This document shows, piece after piece, positions 1-6,355 of a DNA stretch of 12,273 bases. Location: positions 31,638 through 43,910 of the forward strand of contig DBWT01000036.1 of assembly GCA_002309035.1 (NCBI GenBank), in the 5' to 3' direction. The translations under genes and the position numbers were made by a program. This stretch comes from Caryophanales bacterium UBA1231. GTDB lineage: Bacteria > Bacillota_I > Bacilli_A > ML615J-28 > CAG-313. Below the pieces are notes generated by a model. It was not told where the DNA came from and searched no databases. It saw only the letters and a list, made by a program, of their open reading frames with translations. The number at the start of each line of letters is the position of its first letter. The first letter of the stretch is position 1.

Positions 1-204
1 GTGCATCTTGCATATATTAATCATCCTGTTCTAAATGATCCTTTATATGGTCCTACTAGTAAAGTCACACCTTTCGCTCAATATTTGCATGCGAAAAAAT
101 TAGGCTTTGTTCACCCAAAAACTGGTGAAAAAATGCTTTTTGAATGTGATTTACCTAAAGAATTTCAAGAGAAAATCAATGAATTAAGAGAATTAAGTCA
201 ATAA
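1..204 (+). CDS. rluD: RluA/RluD-family 23S rRNA pseudouridine synthase, C-terminal fragment (5' end outside window)
   Basis: Only the last 67 codons are present, and the reading frame is open to the window edge. The GTG at position 1 is therefore an internal valine of the usual IRVHLAYI stretch, not a start. The residues show the C-terminal signature of the RluA/RluC/RluD family: HLAYINHPV, then NDPLYG, then LHAKKLGFVHPKTGE, then an acidic-proline ending (DLPKEF). Family members isomerise uridines in 23S rRNA. The catalytic aspartate and any S4 domain would lie upstream and cannot be seen. Which paralogue this is (RluD, RluC or a YlyB/YjbO type) cannot be decided from the tail. The gene converges on rnhC, and the hairpin just past its TAA serves both genes. 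Family assignment is firm; the symbol is tentative. Confidence 0.85.
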   Translation: MHLAYINHPVLNDPLYGPTSKVTPFAQYLHAKKLGFVHPKTGEKMLFECDLPKEFQEKINELRELSQ

Positions 205-229
205 AAAAACTGTAGATTACTCTACAGTT
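202..229. terminator. Bidirectional rho-independent terminator between rluD and rnhC
   Basis: A perfect 9-bp stem, AACTGTAGA (208-216) with TCTACAGTT (221-229), encloses a TTAC loop. On the minus strand it begins right after the rnhC stop (TAG, 232-230) and is followed by a run of seven T, the complement of the A-run at 202-208, so it is an excellent rnhC terminator. On the plus strand the tail is only T/C-rich (TTCTATTCTCTCTTTT), so rluD termination is probably weaker. Confidence 0.85.
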
Positions 230-1171
230 CTATTCTCTCTTTTCAACAATTTTAATGTTGTTTTCTTTACAATATGCTAAAATACGTTCAGTATTGACAA
301 ATTTTCTTTTAGCAATTTTGTCTAATATTGAAGTACCATATGATTTAATTAATCCTACTGCTTGTTGATCAACTAATCTTCCAGCACCTTTGATTAAATC
401 TGTTTTCACAACTTTTGATAAATCATTCATTGATTTTAAGAAAGCTGCACGTGCAAGAATTGATGCAGCCGCAATCGCAACATGAACTCTTTCACCTTTT
501 GGTATTAAAACGACATTTTGTTCAACATTTTGGAGTTTTCTAAGGTAATGAAAGTATTTTTCTCTTGTTGTAAACTCATCAATGAGGATTGCATCGTATT
601 CATCGCCATCAAGTTTGGAAATCAAACTATTGATTGCGTTATTGTGAAGACAAGCCTTGATGAAATTTAAATTGTTTTCTTCAGGTTTATGAAGAGCATT
701 AAATTTTTCAGGCGATAATATTAAGATTGAATATTTTACGATGTTTTTAAGTTTTAAAGCTAGATTGATGATTAAATCATCCATCAATAGTTTTGAATCT
801 TTGACACCTAAATGTTTTAAAGTTTCAATTTGATCACTTCTAACATAACAACTACAAACGACAACAGGACCGAAGTAGTCACCAGTACCAACTTCATCAC
901 ATCCAATGGCTGTTAAGTTTTGGTATTGTTCATAAACTGATTCTGCTTCGTCTTCAAGAGGTAAATTAAAACGTTTTGCCCATATATTGTACTCAGCTAA
1001 TTCACTTTTTCCTTGGAAAAGAATTGTATTAGTTGTATAGAAGGTAATTGAAACATTTTCTAATTTGACTCTCGCAATTGTATGAGGGTTTTCACCTTTA
1101 ATGATGTAGCCGTCATAATATTCTAACATTTCTTGAATTTGGGCAGCTGTGCCATTAATCGTTGGACTCAT
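230..1171 (-). CDS. rnhC: Ribonuclease HIII
   Basis: Endonuclease that cuts the RNA strand of RNA-DNA hybrids such as R-loops and primers; a cytoplasmic, metal-dependent enzyme. The first ~85 residues form the extra N-terminal region typical of RNase HIII (TBP-like substrate-binding domain). The catalytic domain follows, with the family hallmark GCDEVGTGDYFGPVVV (D92, E93), KDSK near 125, ILIDEF (D198), and KGERVHVAIAAASILAR (E227). This gives a DEDE acidic set, where RNase HII has DEDD. I chose the ATG at 1171-1169 (313 aa) over the ATG six codons upstream at 1189, because a perfect GGAGG lies 8 nt before the former and would fall inside the coding sequence of the latter. The length matches the usual ~310 aa. 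The gene is monocistronic here, divergent from mutS2, and ends in a shared terminator. Confidence 0.95.
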   Translation of the reverse strand: MSPTINGTAAQIQEMLEYYDGYIIKGENPHTIARVKLENVSITFYTTNTILFQGKSELAEYNIWAKRFNLPLEDEAESVYEQYQNLTAIGCDEVGTGDYFGPVVVCSCYVRSDQIETLKHLGVKDSKLLMDDLIINLALKLKNIVKYSILILSPEKFNALHKPEENNLNFIKACLHNNAINSLISKLDGDEYDAILIDEFTTREKYFHYLRKLQNVEQNVVLIPKGERVHVAIAAASILARAAFLKSMNDLSKVVKTDLIKGAGRLVDQQAVGLIKSYGTSILDKIAKRKFVNTERILAYCKENNIKIVEKRE

Positions 1172-1179
1172 ATAATCAT

Positions 1180-1184
1180 CCTCC
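1180..1184 (-). promoter_or_regulatory. Shine-Dalgarno GGAGG that fixes the rnhC start
   Basis: Minus-strand GGAGG is followed by 8 nt and then ATG at 1171-1169. An upstream in-frame ATG (1189-1187) would place this site inside the coding region and has no ribosome binding site of its own. Confidence 0.8.
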
Positions 1185-1192
1185 ACCATTAT

Positions 1193-1221
1193 ATTATACC
1201 ATATTTTGATAAAATTGGTAA
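1193..1221 (-). promoter_or_regulatory. rnhC promoter, extended -10
   Basis: Minus-strand TATAAT lies at 1198-1193 and is preceded by TGG, giving an extended -10 (TGnTATAAT). A weak -35, TTACCA (1221-1216, 4 of 6 to TTGACA), lies 17 nt upstream. This leaves a short leader before the GGAGG at 1184-1180. Confidence 0.65.
1207..1215 (+). promoter_or_regulatory. Candidate mutS2 promoter (-10 only)
   Basis: TGATAAAAT is an extended -10 with a TAAAAT hexamer, the same hexamer as in the rpsU promoter. It lies 22 bases before the mutS2 ATG. No good -35 is seen at the right distance, and the leader would be very short, so this is tentative. It touches the -35 region of the opposing rnhC promoter. Confidence 0.4.
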
Positions 1222-1237
1222 CAAAAGAGGTAAAAAA

Positions 1238-3562
1238 ATGAATAGATATTATAAAAAACTTGAATTTGATAAAATATTAGATCAATTAAGTGCTTTATGT
1301 ATTACTTTAAATGCTAAAGAAATGGCCTTAGATCTTGAGGCTATTGATGATTGGGAACTTTTAAATCAAACCCTTGATGAAGTAGATGAAGCCTTAAAAA
1401 TGGTCTTGAGATTAGAAAGAGTTCCTTTCTATTTTTCTAGTGATTTACTTCCTATTTTCCAATTTGTCAAAAAAGGAGGTATTCTAGATGGTAGTGAACT
1501 ATATGAAATCTATAAATATTTAAAAACTATCAAAGCAAATAAGCAGTATTTAGATAAATTAAGTAAAGAAAATATCGATGCACCATATTATCAAACACTT
1601 GTGACACACTTATTTTTTGATTCATATTTACATGATAAAATTGATAAAAGTGTGGAAGAGTCTGGATATATCAAAGATGAAGCATCGGATAATTTAAAAT
1701 CAATTAGAAAAAAACTTACACAGATTGACATTCGTATTAAGAACAAAATCCAAGAATTACTTGGGAAAAATGCATCTAAACTATCAATTAATAACGTTAC
1801 AATGCGTGACGGTCATTATTGTTTGCCAGTTAAAGCAGAATTTAAAAATGCTTTTAAAGGTAATGTTTTAGATATTTCAGCTACTAATCAAACAATTTAC
1901 ATTGAACCTATTCAAATAATCGAATTAACAACATTAAAAAGTGAATTAGTCCAAGAAGAAAAAGAAGAAATTGAAAAGATTTTACGTGCTTTAAGTAATG
2001 ATGTGATGTTTTCAGTTGATGATTTTATTCTTGATTTTCCAAAAGTCATCAAACTAGATTTGACTTTTGCAAAAGCTGTTCTTGCCAAAAAACAAAAAGC
2101 AGCACGTGTCAAAATCAATAAAGACAATGTGTTTGAACTATATAATGCATGTCATCCACTTTTAAATGTTGAAAAAGTTATTTCTAACGATGTTGTTTTA
2201 GGAAATAATTTAGGTATCATTATTACTGGTCCAAATACTGGTGGTAAAACGGTTCTTTTAAAAATGGTTGGTTTACTTGCGATTATGTGTAAGAGTGGTC
2301 TTTTAATACCTGCAAGTGAAAGATCAAATATTATGATTTTCGATGGTGTATATTCAGATATTGGAGATGAACAAAGTATTGAAAACAATCTTTCAACTTT
2401 TTCATCACATATGACGAATATTATCAATATTTTGGATAGTGCAAATGATAATTCTTTAGTTATTTTAGATGAAATCGGAAGTGGTACTGATCCTTTAGAA
2501 GGTACTAATCTTGCGATTGCGATATTGGATTATTTTGTTGAACATAAAATCTCATTTTTAGTTTCAACACATTATTCTGATTTAAAAACATATGCATATT
2601 CATCAACTAATATTGAAAATGCTTCAATGGAGTTTAATGTTCAAACATTACAACCAACTTATCATTTAAGAATGGGTATTCCAGGTTCTTCAAATGCTTT
2701 AGATATTTCTGAAAGATTAGGTTTAAAGAGAGAAATTGTTGAAAATGCTAAAAAGAAAGTAGCAATTTATGATGATGAAGTTAAAAAACTAATCAATAAG
2801 CTTGAACATGAGTTAATGGAAGTAGATAATAAAAACAAAGAACTCGAAACTCTTTTAGCGGCAGAAAAAGTTAAAGAAAACGAACTTAATCAAAAATTAA
2901 AACAATTTGATAGTCAAAAAGACATGTTGCTTAAAAAGCATCTTGAAAAAGCCACTAAAGAATTAGACAATCTTAAAAAAGAAGCACTTACTTTAATTGA
3001 AGAATTAAAGAATAAAGAACAAAGTAATGTTAAATTACATGAAGCCATCAATTTAAAGAAACAAGTTGATGATTTAAATTTAACAAAAGAAGAGAAAAAG
3101 AAAGTTGTTAACAATCAAAATGTAACTTTCACAAAAGGAGAGGATGTATATCTTCCTCAATATGATCAATATGGTTATATTATCAATATTGAAAGAAATA
3201 CTTATACTGTATCCATCGGTAATGTTATTATGGAACTTAAAAAAGCCGATTTGATGAAAGTTGACAAACCTAAAACAGAGCCATCATCAATCAAAATCAT
3301 TAAAAATCCAAATAAATCAATATCTTTACGATGTGATTTAAGAGGTATGAGGATTGAAGAAGCTAAAGATGCTTTAGAAAAGTATTTTGATGATGCTATG
3401 CTTAATAATATTAAACAATTTAGCATTATTCATGGTTATGGTACGGGAGCTATCCGTAATTTTGTCCAAGAATTTTTAAAGAAGCAAAAAACTGTTGAAG
3501 AATTCCGCTATGGTGTCGAAGGCGAAGGCGGAATGGGCGTAACAGTTGTATACATGAAATAG
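1238..3562 (+). CDS. mutS2: MutS2: MutS-like ATPase with C-terminal Smr domain
   Basis: 774 aa, close to the family's usual ~780. It lacks the mismatch-recognition domain of MutS. Order: N-terminal core/lever helices (1-~300), ABC-type ATPase with Walker A GPNTGGKT (331-338), EQSIENNLSTFSSH signature (378-391), Walker B VILDEIGSGTDP (D411, E412), and the conserved STHY (443-446). A long Lys/Glu-rich coiled coil (~500-625), a KOW-like segment (~630-675) and the Smr nuclease domain (697-774; HGYGTGAIR, 732-740) follow. The usual LDLRG of Smr reads CDLRG here (C699, D700). In Bacillus the protein binds collided ribosomes and helps split them; it was earlier described as an anti-recombination factor. 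I take ATG 1238, preceded by AGAGG at 1226-1230; an in-frame ATG at 1133 lies inside rnhC and lacks a binding site. The stop overlaps the fic ribosome binding site. Confidence 0.95.
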   Translation: MNRYYKKLEFDKILDQLSALCITLNAKEMALDLEAIDDWELLNQTLDEVDEALKMVLRLERVPFYFSSDLLPIFQFVKKGGILDGSELYEIYKYLKTIKANKQYLDKLSKENIDAPYYQTLVTHLFFDSYLHDKIDKSVEESGYIKDEASDNLKSIRKKLTQIDIRIKNKIQELLGKNASKLSINNVTMRDGHYCLPVKAEFKNAFKGNVLDISATNQTIYIEPIQIIELTTLKSELVQEEKEEIEKILRALSNDVMFSVDDFILDFPKVIKLDLTFAKAVLAKKQKAARVKINKDNVFELYNACHPLLNVEKVISNDVVLGNNLGIIITGPNTGGKTVLLKMVGLLAIMCKSGLLIPASERSNIMIFDGVYSDIGDEQSIENNLSTFSSHMTNIINILDSANDNSLVILDEIGSGTDPLEGTNLAIAILDYFVEHKISFLVSTHYSDLKTYAYSSTNIENASMEFNVQTLQPTYHLRMGIPGSSNALDISERLGLKREIVENAKKKVAIYDDEVKKLINKLEHELMEVDNKNKELETLLAAEKVKENELNQKLKQFDSQKDMLLKKHLEKATKELDNLKKEALTLIEELKNKEQSNVKLHEAINLKKQVDDLNLTKEEKKKVVNNQNVTFTKGEDVYLPQYDQYGYIINIERNTYTVSIGNVIMELKKADLMKVDKPKTEPSSIKIIKNPNKSISLRCDLRGMRIEEAKDALEKYFDDAMLNNIKQFSIIHGYGTGAIRNFVQEFLKKQKTVEEFRYGVEGEGGMGVTVVYMK

Positions 3563-3576
3563 GAGGTATATTAATT

Positions 3577-4299
3577 ATGAACTTAGAAGAAAAAAGACAA
3601 TATGTAAAAGACAATCAACAATATGTTCCATTACTTGAAATTGAAAAGTATAAAGAAAATTTCATCTATGGTTTTATTAAAAACTCATCTTGTATCGAAG
3701 GTGATTATATTACTTTGGCACAAGTTATGCAAGTAATCAATGGAACACAACATCATGTTGAAAGCAATATTCAACGAAGCGTTTATAACAATTTTATTGC
3801 TTACAAAATGGTTGAAGAACGTGCATTAAATAAAGAAGAGATTACTGAAGAGTTTTTAAAAGATGTTCATGAAGCACTACTTAAAGATATTTCTGTAGGC
3901 GGTTTATATCGAAATGTTGATATTAAAGTTCGTGGATCTAATTATACTCCTTGTACTTATTTGAAAGTATATGATCGTATGGGTAAATTCATTTATGATA
4001 TCAATAATTTTGAAGGAAGTGATTTAGAACTTGCCGCATACACACATCTACAATTATCAAAAATTCATCCATTTTTAGATGGTAATGGTCGTTTAGCGCG
4101 TTTGATGCTTAACTATCAATTAATTAAATTAGGATATCTTCCTATTTTAATTAATACAAAAGAGCGTGAAGTTTATTTTAATACATTGGAAGAGTTTAAA
4201 GTAAATAAAACTTCTGAACCATTTATGAGTTTTTTGATGGATCATTTAAATAAAGAATACGATAAGTATATCGAATTCATTAATCGTTTTAAAAAATAG
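3577..4299 (+). CDS. Fic-family protein (predicted AMP/NMP-transferase), class II type
   Basis: 240 aa. Fic enzymes usually transfer AMP from ATP to hydroxyl side chains of target proteins. The full catalytic motif is present as HPFLDGNGRLAR (164-175), with catalytic H164, metal-binding D168, and R172/R175 for the phosphates. A flap-like segment, GGLYRNVDIKVRG, lies at 108-120. Near the N-terminus SSCIEG (37-42) fits the inhibitory helix pattern (S/T)xxxE(G/N), with E41 as the likely gatekeeper. This suggests a self-inhibited class II enzyme that needs no separate antitoxin. No signal peptide or membrane helix is seen, so it is presumably cytoplasmic. The ribosome binding site GGAGG (3562-3566) overlaps the mutS2 stop, and the genes are only 14 nt apart, so they are probably co-transcribed. 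A terminator follows directly. The target is unknown. The family call is firm; activity is inferred. Confidence 0.92.
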   Translation: MNLEEKRQYVKDNQQYVPLLEIEKYKENFIYGFIKNSSCIEGDYITLAQVMQVINGTQHHVESNIQRSVYNNFIAYKMVEERALNKEEITEEFLKDVHEALLKDISVGGLYRNVDIKVRGSNYTPCTYLKVYDRMGKFIYDINNFEGSDLELAAYTHLQLSKIHPFLDGNGRLARLMLNYQLIKLGYLPILINTKEREVYFNTLEEFKVNKTSEPFMSFLMDHLNKEYDKYIEFINRFKK

Positions 4300-4308
4300 T
4301 AATTATTG

Positions 4309-4342
4309 AAAACTAACATTTTTTGTTAGTTTTTTTCTTTTT
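4309..4342 (+). terminator. Terminator of the mutS2-fic operon
   Basis: Stem AAAACTAACA (4309-4318) pairs with TGTTAGTTTT (4324-4333) around a T-rich loop and is followed by a T-run with one interrupting C. It lies 10 nt past the fic stop. Confidence 0.85.
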
Positions 4343-4364
4343 AGTTTCTTTTTTTTTGAAAATT

Positions 4365-4373
4365 TGATATAAT
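4365..4373 (+). promoter_or_regulatory. Promoter of the DUF402 gene, extended -10
   Basis: TGATATAAT is a consensus -10 with an upstream TGn, 22 bases before the start codon. The position 17 nt upstream holds only a poor -35 (TTTCTT), which fits extended -10 promoters. AAAGGGG at 4383-4389 serves as the ribosome binding site. Confidence 0.7.
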
Positions 4374-4395
4374 ATAAAGCGTAAAGGGGTACATT

Positions 4396-4938
4396 ATGAA
4401 TAACAAAGTAGAAATCATTAGTTATAAACATAATGGTGACCTTCATCGTGTATGGCAATACGCTTATGTAGTAAGAGAAACAGACAATGAAATTGTTTTA
4501 GTAAATGATCATGCAAACGTGATTGATGGGGATGGCAGAAGATGGAAGACAAAAGAACCTGCTGTTTGTTATTTTTATAAAGATAAATGGTTTAATGCGA
4601 TATGCATGCTTAGAAATGGTTCTATCTATTATTACTGTAACCTTAGTTCACCTTATGTTGTTGATTCTGAAGGTATAAAGTACATTGATTATGAGCTTGA
4701 CGTTAAAGTGTTTCCAACTGGAAATCGTTTAATTTTAGACCGTGATGAGTTTGAATTTAATCAAATTGATTATCATTATTCACAAGATTTAGTAAATATT
4801 ATTGAACAAGAACTAAAGAATTTACTTAAAATGATCGATAATAATGAAGGTCCTTTTAATACACAGCAAGTATTAAATGATTATGAGCTTTATATTTCAC
4901 AGAAAAAAAATAAGAAAGACTATCGAGTTAATCGCTAG
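4396..4938 (+). CDS. DUF402 / UPF0374 nucleoside tri- and diphosphatase (Ntdp-like)
   Basis: 180 aa, full length for the UPF0374/Ntdp branch of DUF402, whose members hydrolyse nucleoside tri- and diphosphates with divalent metals; FomD is a distant relative. Visible family blocks are ISYKHNGDLHRVW (8-20), the DGRRWKTKEPAVCYF segment (46-60), WFNAICM (65-71), YYYCNLSSP (78-86), and YIDYELDVKVFP (96-107). The last block holds conserved acidic residues expected to bind metal. A helical, charged tail (~130-180) follows. The protein is soluble. It has its own promoter, a GGGG-type ribosome binding site 6 nt before ATG, and its own terminator, so it is a single-gene unit. An A8 run at 4903-4910 near the 3' end would change only the final residues if it slipped. 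The in vivo substrate is not decided by the sequence. Confidence 0.88.
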   Translation: MNNKVEIISYKHNGDLHRVWQYAYVVRETDNEIVLVNDHANVIDGDGRRWKTKEPAVCYFYKDKWFNAICMLRNGSIYYYCNLSSPYVVDSEGIKYIDYELDVKVFPTGNRLILDRDEFEFNQIDYHYSQDLVNIIEQELKNLLKMIDNNEGPFNTQQVLNDYELYISQKKNKKDYRVNR

Positions 4939-4950
4939 TCTTTTCTTTCT
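4915..4950 (+). terminator. Terminator overlapping the 3' end of the DUF402 gene
   Basis: AAAGACTA (4915-4922) pairs with TAGTCTTT (4936-4943), continued inward by CG/CG after one mismatch, with loop AGTTAAT. A T-rich tail follows. The 5' arm is coding sequence, and the TAG stop (4936-4938) forms the start of the 3' arm. Confidence 0.85.
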
Positions 4951-4973
4951 GCATATATTTATTGGCTTATTGC

Positions 4974-5002
4974 TTTACTTTTTTTATTTCATCAAGTATA
5001 AT
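4974..5002 (+). promoter_or_regulatory. Promoter of the HU-like gene
   Basis: TTTACT (4974-4979), a 17-nt spacer, and TATAAT (4997-5002). The same two hexamers and spacing recur upstream of phoH. Confidence 0.7.
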
Positions 5003-5028
5003 AGTATTAATTTAAAGGAGTAATTATT

Positions 5029-5310
5029 ATGAATAAAAGTGATATCATCGAAGCGATTTTTGAAAATAATCCAGAGTATTATAAACAAGATGTTGAAAGT
5101 ATCGTTAATCAAGTCTTTGAAGTTATGAAATTAGGTTTATTAAATGATGGTAAAGTCATGATTAATAATTTTGGGACTTTTGAAAGAATTGAACAAAATG
5201 ATTATGTAGGTTTAAATCCTTCAACTGGTGAACGCCAAACATTTAAAGGTGGTTATCGTGTTCGTTTTGTTTCTTCAAAAAAATTAAAAGATACTTTAAA
5301 TGCCAAATAA
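5029..5310 (+). CDS. HU/IHF-family DNA-binding protein, divergent and net neutral
   Basis: 93 aa, the usual HU size (~90). The N-terminal helical half reads MNKSDIIEAIF onward, followed by GKVMINNFGTFE (41-52), which matches the HU GFGTF strand. The DNA-binding arm carries LNPSTGE (62-68) with N63-P64, the position of the DNA-intercalating proline. The C-terminal end FVSSKKLKD corresponds to the final strand and helix. HU proteins dimerise, bend DNA and compact the nucleoid. Oddly, I count 13 basic (9 K, 4 R) and 13 acidic residues (5 D, 8 E), whereas HU is normally strongly basic. The usual Arg before NP is Leu, and the arm base reads ERIEQND. It may therefore be a paralogue with a special role rather than the main HU. 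AAGGAG (5015-5020) precedes ATG. It is a single-gene unit with its own promoter and terminator. Confidence 0.9.
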   Translation: MNKSDIIEAIFENNPEYYKQDVESIVNQVFEVMKLGLLNDGKVMINNFGTFERIEQNDYVGLNPSTGERQTFKGGYRVRFVSSKKLKDTLNAK

Positions 5311-5339
5311 AAAAAGATTAGAACAAGTCTAATCTTTCT
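5311..5339. terminator. Bidirectional terminator between the HU-like gene and the CPBP gene
   Basis: A perfect 10-bp stem, AAAGATTAGA (5313-5322) with TCTAATCTTT (5328-5337), has loop ACAAG. It starts 2 nt past the HU-like stop and 3 nt past the minus-strand CPBP stop. The T-run is longest on the minus strand. Confidence 0.85.
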
Positions 5340-5340
5340 C

Positions 5341-6270
5341 TTAACTAATTAAGAATATTGCTATAACGCTAATTACATTATTGATGATATGCAAAATGAG
5401 CGATGAATAAATATTTTCTTCAGCATAATAATATACAAAACCAAAGATAATGCCCATTGAAATATAATTCAAGCCATACAACAATTCAGGACCAATGAGA
5501 CCATAGTCTCCTTGAATTGCATATGTAATAATGGCTGTTGAAATATGCATTAGTCCAAAAATGGCACCGGTAATTAAGACAATAAAAATCTTTTTGATTT
5601 TTAATTTCTTAAAGACACCAAATAAACTCTTTCTGAAAATCAATTCTTCAACGATTGGTGCAAGCAATGAGACAACTACTGCATAGATGATTTTCAAAGC
5701 AATAGGTGATTGACGGAACATTGATTCAATCGTTTCTTGGTTTTGTGAATCACCTTGGAGATGGATGATTTGATAGAAGATGTTTAAAACAATATTCACA
5801 GCATACATTGCAGCAAAACCAATCAAAGCAGTCAAAATGACTCTTCTGAAATTTTTAGTCATTCTTAAAGTGTCATTTTTGATATCTTTGAAAAGAATTA
5901 AAAAAGCGCATACAAATAAAGCAATATAAGTAAATATTTGTGTTAAAATATTGACGATATTTGCTGCTGATTCAGTCAATTGATCATCAACTAAAGTTCC
6001 TGGAACTTGTAAAACAAATAGTTGAATGATTAAGGCGATAATCGAGGCACCAAAAAGCATAATAGCATAATAAACCAAAATATTTGCTAAATATCTTTTG
6101 GGTTGATATGAATATTTATCGATTTCAACTACATTATCTGTTACTACTTCAGGAATAATTTCTTCGGGTTTTTCGATATTTTCATCATCGGGAACTAATA
6201 ATCCACCACAATTTGGGCAACGTGTAAGATTTTCATCTTGTACTTGTGTCCCACAAAAACTACATTTCAT
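5341..6270 (-). CDS. CPBP-family intramembrane metalloprotease with N-terminal zinc ribbon
   Basis: 309 aa. The N-terminus is a four-cysteine zinc ribbon, CSFC (C3, C6) and CPNC (C18, C21), followed by an acidic Pro/Glu linker (~27-50). About eight hydrophobic segments follow from residue ~60 to the end. The CPBP/Abi (type II CAAX-protease-like) motifs are all present: EELIFRK with E208, E209 and R213; FGLMH with H242; and HIINN with H294 and N298. Members are integral membrane glutamic-type proteases, variously linked to prenyl-protein processing, bacteriocin self-immunity or regulated proteolysis; the substrate here is unknown. The ribosome binding site AGGTGA (6280-6275) and an extended -10 lie upstream. 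No bacteriocin or peptide gene is adjacent, so an immunity role has no local support. The gene is alone on its strand and diverges from the rdgB fusion. Confidence 0.9.
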   Translation of the reverse strand: MKCSFCGTQVQDENLTRCPNCGGLLVPDDENIEKPEEIIPEVVTDNVVEIDKYSYQPKRYLANILVYYAIMLFGASIIALIIQLFVLQVPGTLVDDQLTESAANIVNILTQIFTYIALFVCAFLILFKDIKNDTLRMTKNFRRVILTALIGFAAMYAVNIVLNIFYQIIHLQGDSQNQETIESMFRQSPIALKIIYAVVVSLLAPIVEELIFRKSLFGVFKKLKIKKIFIVLITGAIFGLMHISTAIITYAIQGDYGLIGPELLYGLNYISMGIIFGFVYYYAEENIYSSLILHIINNVISVIAIFLIS

Positions 6271-6299
6271 ATTTTCACCTACTAATAATAATTGTATAT

Positions 6300-6308
6300 A
6301 TTATATCA
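6300..6308 (-). promoter_or_regulatory. Promoter of the CPBP gene, extended -10
   Basis: Minus-strand TGATATAAT, identical to the extended -10 of the DUF402 gene, lies 30 bases before the ATG. The -35 position holds only a weak TTTATC. Confidence 0.65.
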
Positions 6309-6325
6309 CAAATTATTAAAAAGAT

Positions 6326-6340
6326 AAAGTTATTAACTTT
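6326..6340. repeat. Short inverted repeat upstream of the rdgB fusion
   Basis: AAAGTT, a 3-base ATT centre, then AACTTT, ending 2 nt before the GGAGG of the fusion gene. It could be an operator-like palindrome or a weak hairpin beside the ribosome binding site. No T-run directs termination of a known gene here. Confidence 0.4.
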
Positions 6341-6342
6341 TT

Positions 6343-6347
6343 GGAGG
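6343..6347 (+). promoter_or_regulatory. Shine-Dalgarno GGAGG that fixes the rdgB-fusion start
   Basis: GGAGG is followed by 8 nt and ATG at 6356. An in-frame TTG at 6341 overlaps this site and so cannot be the start. Confidence 0.8.
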
Positions 6348-6355
6348 CATTAATT

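Noticed and set aside
1133..1237. Possible 35-codon N-terminal extension of mutS2 from an upstream in-frame ATG
   Set aside because: It lies inside rnhC on the other strand, has no ribosome binding site, and MutS2 proteins begin as the shorter form does.
1912..3426. Several minus-strand open frames inside mutS2
   Set aside because: They are antisense shadows of a strongly conserved protein, with no ribosome binding sites and no family resemblance.
4903..4910. A8 run as a phase-variation site in the DUF402 gene
   Set aside because: A slip would alter only the last few residues; such A-runs are expected in AT-rich DNA.
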